From NCBI GenBank assembly GCA_027033875.1, contig JALVKK010000044.1, forward strand, positions 1 through 11,620: 11,620 bases of DNA, read 5' to 3'. The stretch is from Flavobacteriales bacterium. Its GTDB lineage: Bacteria > Bacteroidota > Bacteroidia > Flavobacteriales > Flavobacteriaceae. Positions within the stretch are counted from its first letter, which is position 1, and every line of letters begins with the position of its first letter. The position numbers and the translations under genes are program-made. Positions 5,967 to 11,620 of the stretch are shown here, one piece after another. The notes under the pieces are model-generated. The model was not told the DNA's origin. It saw only the letters and a list, made by a program, of their open reading frames with translations, and did not search any database.

Positions 5967-5997
5967 TTGAAAATAATAATCCGTTCAATTTTTTTTT
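5954..5997 (+). terminator. Intrinsic terminator of argS, starting inside the coding sequence
   Basis: TGAACGGAT (5954-5962) pairs perfectly with ATCCGTTCA (5979-5987), closing a 16-nt loop that contains the TAA stop (5964-5966). A run of nine T follows (5989-5997). The left arm is formed by the last sense codons of argS. An alternative pairing, TTCAATT (5984-5990) with AATTGAA (5998-6004) around seven T, overlaps it. Confidence 0.75.
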
Positions 5998-6012
5998 AAT
6001 TGAAATATAAAA

Positions 6013-6036
6013 AAAGTGGCTTATAACAGCCACTTT
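6013..6036 (-). terminator. Intrinsic terminator of the GlsB/YeaQ-type gene
   Basis: AAAGTGGCT (6013-6021) pairs perfectly over 9 bp with AGCCACTTT (6028-6036) around the loop TATAAC. On the minus strand the hairpin is followed by a seven-T run, fitting termination of the minus-strand gene whose stop is at 6062. It may also act as a backup for argS from the other side. Confidence 0.82.
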
Positions 6037-6061
6037 GAATTAATGAAATTTAAAATACATC

Positions 6062-6301
6062 TTATTTTTTAAACAATCCGGCTACAAAAATGATGATTAT
6101 TGCGCCAATAACCGAAGTAATAAACGGTCCTAAACTTCCACCTATATTCAGTCCCAGTTGGTCAAACAACCAACCGCCTACAACACCACCGACTATACCT
6201 AGAATAGCATTAATAATAAATCCGTAACCACCACCTTTCATAAGTGTTCCGGCTAACCAACCGGCGATAGCACCGATAATAATAAAAATAATAAAGTTCA
6301 T
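6062..6301 (-). CDS. GlsB/YeaQ/YmgE family small stress membrane protein
   Basis: A 79-residue, very hydrophobic, glycine-rich protein with three predicted membrane segments (about 3-20, 27-46 and 55-76). The family pattern is clear: IGAIAGWLAGTLMKGGGYG at the N-terminus, NAILGIVGGVVGGWLF in the middle and a hydrophobic end closing with LFKK. It was formerly called transglycosylase-associated protein. Members are commonly induced in stress or stationary phase, but the molecular role is not established. The length is normal for the family. The gene is monocistronic, with a -7 box 28 bp upstream and a strong terminator downstream. Confidence 0.9.
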   Translation of the reverse strand: MNFIIFIIIGAIAGWLAGTLMKGGGYGFIINAILGIVGGVVGGWLFDQLGLNIGGSLGPFITSVIGAIIIIFVAGLFKK

Positions 6302-6329
6302 ATCAATAAAATTTTATGGTTTATAATGA

Positions 6330-6337
6330 CAAATATA
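6330..6337 (-). promoter_or_regulatory. -7 promoter element of the GlsB/YeaQ-type gene
   Basis: The complement of 6330-6337 reads TATATTTG, a match to TAnnTTTG, and ends 28 bp ahead of the ATG at 6301. The region where a -33 TTTG should be is an A/T-rich run without one. Confidence 0.5.
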
Positions 6338-6495
6338 CAAAAAAAAAATTAAAAATTGATATATTAATTTAATTTTAGAGTGAATTATTAAAAATAATAG
6401 ATTGAAACAATCGTAAATTTGCTAAAAGATGTAAAGTAATGGTAAATAACTGATAAATATTTGAAAATCAGCCTTAGGTTTAATCTGATAATTTA

Positions 6496-6503
6496 TACTT
6501 TTG
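6496..6503 (+). promoter_or_regulatory. -7 promoter element of the glycosyltransferase gene
   Basis: TACTTTTG matches TAnnTTTG and ends 22 bp ahead of the ATG at 6526. No clear TTTG lies at the expected -33 distance; TTAGG at 6474-6478 is the nearest weak candidate. Confidence 0.5.
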
Positions 6504-6525
6504 TATTCGAATATAACAATAAATA

Positions 6526-7488
6526 ATGTTTCAAAATACAGTAAACAAATCATTTTCTATCATAGTACCGGTTTATAATCGCCCCGAAGAAGTTGCCGAA
6601 TTATTGGAAAGTCTTATAAAACAAACTTTCAAGGATTTTGAAGTGATTATTGTAGAAGATGGTTCATCTGTTTTATCAGAAAAAATATGTCGCAATTATA
6701 TGGGCGAACTGGATTTGAAATATTATTACAAAGAAAATACAGGTCCGGGATTGAGTCGTAATTACGGTATGCAAAAAGCTAAAGGAAATTTTTTTATTAT
6801 TTTAGATTCCGATGTAGTTGTTCCTGCAAATTATATGCAAATAATTCAAGATGCTTTACAACAAGAACATTTTGATGTATTTGGCGGTCCGGATGAAGCG
6901 GCACAGGATTTTACTTCGATACAAAAAGCTATTAATTACGCTATGACTTCGTGGCTTACGACCGGTGGTATCAGGGGTAAGGGGCAAAAACTGGACAAAT
7001 TTTATCCGCGTAGTTTTAATATGGGGCTTTCAAAAGATGTTTTTTTGCAAACAGGAGGTTTTTCGGCTATGCGTTACGGTGAAGATATAGATTTGAGTAT
7101 CCGTATTATGAATGCCGGATTTAGAACCAAATTATTACCGAAAGCCTATGTATTTCATAAGCGTCGTAATAATTGGCATAGTTTTTTTAATCAAGTCAAA
7201 CATTCAGGTGAAGCACGGCTGAATTTATCCCGTTTACATCCGGGAACATTAAAATTGTTACACTTATTTCCGGCAGTATTTACTTTAGGATTTCTCTTGA
7301 GTTTTCTCTTGAGTTTTTTCGGTTATTATTTTGCTTTGATGCTATATGGCGTGTATTTTATTGCATTATTAATAGATGCGACCGTAAAATACAAGAAAGT
7401 TTTTTTAGGTTTTTTATCGGCATTTGCTTCATTTTTAATGCTTTTTGGTTATGGTTGGGGATTTTTAACAAAGCTTTACCATAAATAA
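6526..7488 (+). CDS. Membrane-anchored family 2 glycosyltransferase
   Basis: A 320-residue GT2 (GT-A fold) enzyme. The N-terminus begins SFSIIVPVYNRPEEVAELLE (9-28), the nucleotide-sugar-binding opening of the family. Acidic residues ED (44-45) and the metal-binding DxD as LDSD (93-96) follow. Then come GGPDEAAQ (120-127), NMGLSKDVFLQTGGF (165-179) and GEDIDLSIR (185-193) with the likely catalytic Glu/Asp pair. Hydrophobic segments at about 246-286 and 293-316 anchor it in the inner membrane, with the catalytic domain in the cytoplasm. It lies 36 bp upstream of lpxD, but lpxD has its own promoter. A role in envelope glycan or lipid glycosylation is plausible; donor and acceptor cannot be read from the sequence. 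A 12-bp tandem duplication lies in the first membrane segment. Confidence 0.88.
   Translation: MFQNTVNKSFSIIVPVYNRPEEVAELLESLIKQTFKDFEVIIVEDGSSVLSEKICRNYMGELDLKYYYKENTGPGLSRNYGMQKAKGNFFIILDSDVVVPANYMQIIQDALQQEHFDVFGGPDEAAQDFTSIQKAINYAMTSWLTTGGIRGKGQKLDKFYPRSFNMGLSKDVFLQTGGFSAMRYGEDIDLSIRIMNAGFRTKLLPKAYVFHKRRNNWHSFFNQVKHSGEARLNLSRLHPGTLKLLHLFPAVFTLGFLLSFLLSFFGYYFALMLYGVYFIALLIDATVKYKKVFLGFLSAFASFLMLFGYGWGFLTKLYHK
7291..7314 (+). repeat. Perfect 12-bp tandem duplication in a membrane segment
   Basis: TTTCTCTTGAGT occurs at 7291-7302 and 7303-7314 without a gap. It encodes FLLSFLLS in the first C-terminal hydrophobic segment of the glycosyltransferase. The unit is four codons, so the frame is unaffected. 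Confidence 0.85.
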
Positions 7489-7520
7489 TTGTAATGAATT
7501 AATCTTTTTTATATTTTTGC
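7489..7520 (+). promoter_or_regulatory. Promoter of lpxD and probably of the lpx-efp cluster
   Basis: TTG (7489-7491) and TATTTTTGC (7512-7520) are separated by 20 nt, a good Bacteroidota promoter. The -7 box ends only 4 bp ahead of the lpxD ATG at 7525, so the transcript would have almost no leader. Confidence 0.72.
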
Positions 7521-7524
7521 AAAT

Positions 7525-8559
7525 ATGAAATATTCTATCCAACAAATAGCTGATTTTTTACACGGAACTGTTGAAGGGGATTCGGAGGTCGAAATTTATA
7601 ATCTTGCAAAAATTGAAGAAGCACAATCAGGTGATATAAGTTTTTTAGCAAATCCTATATATACCCCGCATGTATATACAACCGGAGCATCGGCTGTAAT
7701 AGTTAGTAATGATTTTAAACCGGAAAAAAAGTTTAAAACAAATTTAATTCGAGTAAAGGATCCTTACGAAGCTTTTTCAAAATTATTGGGTTTTTATAAA
7801 AAAAATCACGATAAGACAGGATTGGAAACTCCCGGATTTGTCAGCAAATCAGCTCAAATCGGCAAAAATGTTTACATCGGTGCTTTTACATACATCGGTG
7901 AAAATGTAAAAATTGCCGATCATGTCAAAATATTCCCCGGTTCATATATCGGTGATAATGTCAGTGTCGGAACAGATACAATGATTTTTGCCAATGTCAG
8001 TATCTATCACGATACCGTAATCGGTGAACATGTTACCATACATAGCGGAACAGTAATTGGTGGAGACGGCTTCGGTTTCGTTCCGAATAACGGTAAAGAT
8101 TTTAAAAAAGTACCGCAAATCGGAAATGTGATTATCGAAGATTTTGTCGAAATAGGTTCCAATACTTCTATCGATAGGGCTACAATGGGAGCAACTATTG
8201 TCAGACGCGGTGTCAAATTGGACAATTTTATACAAGTCGCTCACAATGTTGAAATCGGAGAAAATACGGTAATTGCCGCTTTAACGGGAATATCCGGTTC
8301 AACCAAAATAGGAAAAAATTGTATGATAGGCGGACAAGTCGGTATTGCAGGTCATCTCAAAATAGGAAACAATGTAAAAGTAGGGGCACAATCGGGAATA
8401 TCACATAGCCTGAAAGATAATGAAATTGTTGTTGGAACGCCTGCCATACCGATCAAAACCTTTAAAAAATCAAGCATCATATTCAAGAATTTAGAAGATT
8501 TATATAATAGAATTCAGCAACTTGAAAAAGAATTAAAAAAACTTGAAAAAAAATATTAA
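7525..8559 (+). CDS. lpxD: UDP-3-O-(3-hydroxyacyl)glucosamine N-acyltransferase LpxD
   Basis: A 344-residue protein that adds the N-linked 3-hydroxyacyl chain from acyl-ACP to UDP-3-O-acylglucosamine, the third step of lipid A synthesis, in the cytoplasm. The N-terminal nucleotide-binding domain (about 1-100) contains LAKIEEAQSGDISFLANP. The left-handed beta-helix of hexapeptide repeats follows (about 105-310). It includes the catalytic histidine His240 in IQVAHNVEIG and a second His277 in GIAGHLKIG, matching His239 and His276 of the E. coli enzyme. A charged coiled-coil-like helix (325-344, QQLEKELKKLEKKY) closes the trimer-forming protein. The ATG at 7525 follows a strong promoter by 4 bp. 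Confidence 0.97.
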   Translation: MKYSIQQIADFLHGTVEGDSEVEIYNLAKIEEAQSGDISFLANPIYTPHVYTTGASAVIVSNDFKPEKKFKTNLIRVKDPYEAFSKLLGFYKKNHDKTGLETPGFVSKSAQIGKNVYIGAFTYIGENVKIADHVKIFPGSYIGDNVSVGTDTMIFANVSIYHDTVIGEHVTIHSGTVIGGDGFGFVPNNGKDFKKVPQIGNVIIEDFVEIGSNTSIDRATMGATIVRRGVKLDNFIQVAHNVEIGENTVIAALTGISGSTKIGKNCMIGGQVGIAGHLKIGNNVKVGAQSGISHSLKDNEIVVGTPAIPIKTFKKSSIIFKNLEDLYNRIQQLEKELKKLEKKY

Positions 8560-8560
8560 A

Positions 8561-8575
8561 TCGGTATAAAACCGA
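8561..8575. repeat. Small hairpin after lpxD
   Basis: TCGGT (8561-8565) and ACCGA (8571-8575) pair around the loop ATAAA, starting 1 bp after the lpxD stop. No T-tract follows, so it is probably not a terminator. It could stabilise the 3' end of lpxD in a processed transcript. Confidence 0.4.
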
Positions 8576-8598
8576 CATAATTAGAACAATCAATAAAC

Positions 8599-8651
8599 TA
8601 GCAAAGCCTGTTCATTTTTTTGAAATGAAGTATATCAATTAGCAAAGCTAA
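8599..8651. promoter_or_regulatory. Repeat/hairpin module in the lpxD-lpxC gap
   Basis: TAGCAAAGC occurs at 8599-8607 and again at 8640-8648, 41 bp apart. Between the copies a perfect 7-bp hairpin forms, TTCATTT (8611-8617) with AAATGAA (8623-8629) around TTTTG. The second copy is itself palindromic, TTAGC-AAA-GCTAA (8639-8651). No -7 box pointing to lpxC is present in the 132-bp gap. Confidence 0.45.
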
Positions 8652-8691
8652 AATATCCGACATCAGTGTTAAAATAAAAAAAAAATTACAG

Positions 8692-10080
8692 ATGAAACAA
8701 AAAACCATAAAAAAAACCGTTTCTGTTGAAGGAGTAGGATTGCATACCGGCGAAAAAGTCAAAATGACTTTAAAACCCGCTCCTGAAAATTACGGATTTA
8801 AATTTGTAAGAGTTGATTTGGAAGGTAAACCGGAAATTGAAGCTCAAGCTCATTTGGTCAATAAAACCGAACGAGGTACCGTACTGGAAAAAAACGGGGT
8901 GCAGATTCATACAACCGAACATGTTTTGGCAGCTTTAACAGGCATGGATATTGACAATTGTATCATTGAGCTTAACGCTTCCGAACCACCTATCAAAGAT
9001 GGTTCTTCAAAATTTTTTGTTCAATTGATTGAAAAAGCCGGTATCGAAGAACAAACAGCCGAACGAGAAGAATTTGTGATAAAAAAAGTTATTTCTTTTG
9101 TTGATCCCGAAACCGAAAGTGAACTTTTGATAATGCCGTCGGATAATTATGAAATAACGACAATGGTTGATTTCGGAACCAAAGTGTTGGGGACACAGAA
9201 TGCATATTTAAAAAATATAAAAGATTTTAAAACCGAAATAGCACCGGCTAGAACTTTTAGCTTTTTACACGAATTGGAAATGTTGCTCAAAAACGGTTTG
9301 ATTAAAGGAGGTGATTTGAGCAATGCCATTATTTTTGTAGATAAAGAAATATCGGAAGAAACCAAAGAATTGTTAAAAGATTATTTCAAAAAAGATGATT
9401 TTGAAGTCAAGCCGAACGGGATTCTAAATAATGTCGAACTGCAATGGCCCAATGAAGCGGCTAGACATAAATTGTTAGATGTTGTCGGTGATTTGACTCT
9501 TGTAGGCACCAAACTAAAAGGAAAAGTTATAGCCAACAAACCCGGACATAAAGTCAATACGGCTTTTGCCAAAAAATTGCAAAAAATCATTAAAAACGAA
9601 AAACGAAATAAAGTTCCGGAATTTGATCTTAACGAACCACCATTGATGGATATTGAAAGAATCATGCAACTATTGCCACACCGCCCGCCTTTTTTATTGG
9701 TTGACCGTATCTTGGAATTGTCTGATACGCATGTAGTCGGTATGAAAAATGTTACGATGAATGAAGCCTTTTTTGTAGGACATTTTCCGGGCTCTCCGGT
9801 AATGCCGGGGGTTTTGCAAGTAGAAGCTATGGCTCAAACAGGTGGTATTTTAGTCTTGAGTTCGGTTCCGGACCCCGAAAATTATTTGACATATTTTATG
9901 AAAATGGATAAAGTCAAATTTAAACGAAAAGTTTTACCCGGCGACACTTTGCTTTTTAAAGCAGATTTAATTTCGCCTATCCGACGCGGTATCTGTCACA
10001 TGCAGGCTTACGCCTACGCTAACGGACAATTGGTAGCAGAAGCCGAAATGATGGCTCAAATAGTTAAAAAAGATAAATAA
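8692..10080 (+). CDS. lpxC-fabZ: Bifunctional LpxC deacetylase / FabZ dehydratase fusion
   Basis: A 462-residue fusion, the normal form in Bacteroidota. Residues 1 to about 300 are LpxC, the zinc deacetylase making the committed step of lipid A synthesis. Visible are GVGLHTG (15-21), the TTEH motif (74-77) with zinc ligand His77, RHKLLDVVGD (258-267) with His259 and Asp263 as the other ligands, and catalytic His286 in KPGHKVN. After a short linker (about 301-315), residues 316-462 are FabZ, the hot-dog-fold 3-hydroxyacyl-ACP dehydratase of fatty acid elongation. This has LLPHRPPFLLVDR (328-339), catalytic His364 in GHFPGSPVMPG and Glu378 in QVEAMAQTGG, with the usual 14-residue spacing. Both active sites are intact. 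Fusing them places enzymes that compete for 3-hydroxyacyl chains at one expression level. The lpxA start is 15 bp downstream. Confidence 0.97.
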   Translation: MKQKTIKKTVSVEGVGLHTGEKVKMTLKPAPENYGFKFVRVDLEGKPEIEAQAHLVNKTERGTVLEKNGVQIHTTEHVLAALTGMDIDNCIIELNASEPPIKDGSSKFFVQLIEKAGIEEQTAEREEFVIKKVISFVDPETESELLIMPSDNYEITTMVDFGTKVLGTQNAYLKNIKDFKTEIAPARTFSFLHELEMLLKNGLIKGGDLSNAIIFVDKEISEETKELLKDYFKKDDFEVKPNGILNNVELQWPNEAARHKLLDVVGDLTLVGTKLKGKVIANKPGHKVNTAFAKKLQKIIKNEKRNKVPEFDLNEPPLMDIERIMQLLPHRPPFLLVDRILELSDTHVVGMKNVTMNEAFFVGHFPGSPVMPGVLQVEAMAQTGGILVLSSVPDPENYLTYFMKMDKVKFKRKVLPGDTLLFKADLISPIRRGICHMQAYAYANGQLVAEAEMMAQIVKKDK

Positions 10081-10095
10081 GATAAATTTTTTATA

Positions 10096-10911
10096 ATGAA
10101 TCAACCCTTAGCATATATACATTCAGAAGCTAAAATTGCAAAAAATGTGGTAATTGAACCTTTTGTCAGCATTAGCAAAAATGTTGAAATAGGAGAAGGA
10201 ACCTGGATAGGACCTAATGTTACCATTATGGAAGGAGCCCGTATCGGTAAAAATTGTAAAATTTTTCCCGGTAGTGTGATAGCAGGTGAACCTCAAGATC
10301 TAAAATTTGAAGGAGAAGAATCTTTGGCTATCATTGGAGATAATACGACTATCAGAGAGAATGTAACTGTTAACAGAGGTACAAAAGCCAGTGGCAAAAC
10401 TATTGTAGGTAAGCATTGTATGATTATGGCAAATGTTCATGTTGCTCATGATTGTCGTGTAGGCGATAGAGCGATACTTGTAAATAATGTGGCACTTGCC
10501 GGACATGTCGAAATAGGGGATTGGGCTATTCTGGGTGGTTTATCTGCTGTACATCAATTTGTCAAAATCGGTAAACATGTTATGATATCGGGAGGCAGTC
10601 TGGTTAGAAAAGACGTGCCACCTTACATTAAAGTAGCCAAAGAACCTCTCAGATACGTAGGTGTAAATTCCATCGGCTTACAACGTAGAGGCTTCTCGCC
10701 CGAAAAAATTCAAGAAATTCAAAATATATACCGTTATATTTTTCAAATTATGAAAAATAATAGTGTGGCCGTCGAATATATTGAAGCTAATTTACCTTTT
10801 TCTAACGAAAGAGATGAGATTATTCAATTTATCAGAGATGCAAAAGGCGGACGAGGAATAATCAAAGGATACAAACAAGATTTAAATAATATTATTAATA
10901 AGAATCAATAA
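10096..10911 (+). CDS. lpxA: UDP-N-acetylglucosamine O-acyltransferase LpxA
   Basis: A 271-residue cytoplasmic trimeric acyltransferase that begins lipid A synthesis by moving a 3-hydroxyacyl chain from acyl-ACP to UDP-GlcNAc. The beta-helix of hexapeptide repeats spans about 7-190. NVHVAHDC (113-120) carries catalytic His118 (His125 of E. coli) and His115. AGHVEIG (135-141) carries His137, and AVHQF (151-155) carries His153. The conserved DVPPY (173-177) and the GLQRRGF stretch (194-200) lead into the C-terminal helical domain. At the position of the E. coli chain-length ruler Gly173, this protein has Leu169 in GGSLVRKDVPPY. It is followed after only 2 bp by efp, implying coupled expression. 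Confidence 0.97.
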   Translation: MNQPLAYIHSEAKIAKNVVIEPFVSISKNVEIGEGTWIGPNVTIMEGARIGKNCKIFPGSVIAGEPQDLKFEGEESLAIIGDNTTIRENVTVNRGTKASGKTIVGKHCMIMANVHVAHDCRVGDRAILVNNVALAGHVEIGDWAILGGLSAVHQFVKIGKHVMISGGSLVRKDVPPYIKVAKEPLRYVGVNSIGLQRRGFSPEKIQEIQNIYRYIFQIMKNNSVAVEYIEANLPFSNERDEIIQFIRDAKGGRGIIKGYKQDLNNIINKNQ

Positions 10912-10913
10912 TT

Positions 10914-11477
10914 ATGGCAACAACATCAGATATCAGGAAAGGTCTGTGTATCAAACACAATAATGATATTTACAAAATTATCGAATTTTTACACGTTAAA
11001 CCCGGAAAAGGACCTGCTTTTGTCCGTACAAAACTCAAAAGTTTAACAACCGGCAAAATAATAGACAATACATTTTCAGCCGGACACAAAATTGACGATA
11101 TCCGAATTGAAACTAAAAAATTTCAATATCTTTATAATGACGGCGATACCTATTATTTTATGGACGACGAAACTTATGAGCAAATTCAATTGCCGGAAGC
11201 CATGATCGATGCTCCGCAATTTTTAAAAGAAGGTGAGTTGGTTACCATCTTGATGAAAGCAGACGACAATACACCTTTGACATTGGAAATGCCGGCAACG
11301 GTTGTTATGGAAGTAACTCATACCGAACCCGGTGTGAAAGGCAATACGGCTACCAATGCAACTAAACCGGCAACTGTCGAATCAGGAGCAATAGTCAGAG
11401 TCCCTTTGTTTATCAATGAAGGTGATAAAATAAAAATTAATACCGAAACCGGAGAATATCAAGAACGGGTTAAGTAG
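10914..11477 (+). CDS. efp: Translation elongation factor P
   Basis: A 187-residue protein of standard EF-P length. It binds between the ribosomal P and E sites and relieves stalling at consecutive prolines. The N-terminal KOW-like domain (1-65) bears the tip loop HVKPGKGPAFVR with Lys32 at the modified-lysine position of E. coli Lys34. OB domain 2 covers about 67-128 and OB domain 3 about 130-187. The family signature TEPGVKGNTATNATKPATVESG lies in domain 3. The loop reads PGKGP, the form known from EF-Ps reported to work without lysine modification; no modification enzyme gene is visible in this window. Its start lies 2 bp after the lpxA stop. A repeat array begins 16 bp after its TAG stop. 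Confidence 0.97.
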   Translation: MATTSDIRKGLCIKHNNDIYKIIEFLHVKPGKGPAFVRTKLKSLTTGKIIDNTFSAGHKIDDIRIETKKFQYLYNDGDTYYFMDDETYEQIQLPEAMIDAPQFLKEGELVTILMKADDNTPLTLEMPATVVMEVTHTEPGVKGNTATNATKPATVESGAIVRVPLFINEGDKIKINTETGEYQERVK

Positions 11478-11484
11478 AGAATTA

Positions 11485-11569
11485 TTGATGAGTTGAGGAT
11501 ATGAGGATATGAGGATATGAGGATATGAAAAAAAAAATTACAAGTTATAAAAAATCCTCAACTCCTCAA
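11485..11569. repeat. Inverted repeat enclosing a tandem octamer array after efp
   Basis: TTGATGAGTTGAGGAT (11485-11500) pairs with ATCCTCAACTCCTCAA (11554-11569) at 15 of 16 positions, including 11 consecutive perfect pairs. The loop of about 53 bases contains the rest of an octamer array: TTGAGGAT then three ATGAGGAT units and a partial ATGA (11493-11528), followed by a ten-A run. The unit is the reverse complement of the TCCTCA octamer at 334-405. The structure may end or stabilise the lpx-efp transcript, but no T-tract follows it. Confidence 0.75.
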
Positions 11570-11620
11570 ATTAAAAGCAGAAATATAGTTTGAATCAGTA
11601 AATAATCATCAAAGCGTAAA

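Noticed and set aside
7942..8244. Minus-strand open frames inside lpxD (up to 100 codons)
   Set aside because: They are shadow frames over a well-conserved hexapeptide-repeat enzyme; no domain or promoter supports them.
8642..8650. Minus-strand TAGCTTTGC as a -7 promoter box in the lpxD-lpxC gap
   Set aside because: There is no TTTG at the required distance and no minus-strand gene downstream; the match is better explained by the palindromic TTAGC-AAA-GCTAA repeat.
9381..9665. Minus-strand 94-codon frame inside lpxC-fabZ
   Set aside because: It lies opposite conserved LpxC active-site codons and the linker, and shows no recognisable protein features.

Overview
This AT-rich window has the signature of a Bacteroidota genome, most likely near Flavobacteriia. 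The evidence is a lipid A cluster with an LpxC-FabZ fusion and efp directly behind lpxA, the absence of recognisable Shine-Dalgarno sites, and repeated Bacteroidota-type promoters (TTTG, about 20 nt, then TAnnTTTG or TAnnTTTGC) just ahead of start codons. It is chromosomal and largely housekeeping. No phage, transposase, CRISPR array or defence system was seen.

Left part (1-3202): the 3' end of a YbaB/EbfC nucleoid protein gene is followed by a non-coding stretch rich in repeats, including a 9-copy octamer array. Next comes a small minus-strand membrane protein with an HExxH motif, facing a plus-strand pair: a SpoU/TrmH-type rRNA methyltransferase overlapping by 4 bp a lipoprotein with a thioredoxin-like C-terminus that has lost CxxC. 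A minus-strand tRNA-Thr(CGT) lies beyond.

Middle (3203-7488): a minus-strand TVP38/TMEM64 (VTT) membrane protein, a 313-base regulatory gap with several inverted repeats, plus-strand argS with its own terminator, a minus-strand GlsB/YeaQ-type membrane protein with a facing terminator, and a membrane-anchored family 2 glycosyltransferase.

Right part (7489-11620): a near-leaderless promoter drives lpxD, followed by lpxC-fabZ, lpxA and efp, probably one transcription unit. LpxA, LpxC and LpxD are the first three steps of lipid A synthesis, FabZ supplies the acyl-ACP branch they compete with, and EF-P aids translation of polyproline stretches. A second octamer array of the same family, in opposite orientation and enclosed by a long inverted repeat, follows efp.

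The most interesting signals are the two octamer arrays, a 36-bp in-frame duplication within the lipoprotein signal peptide, the degenerate thioredoxin lipoprotein, the HExxH mini-protein, the EF-P PGKGP loop and the substituted chain-length position in LpxA. I found no convincing new multi-gene system.
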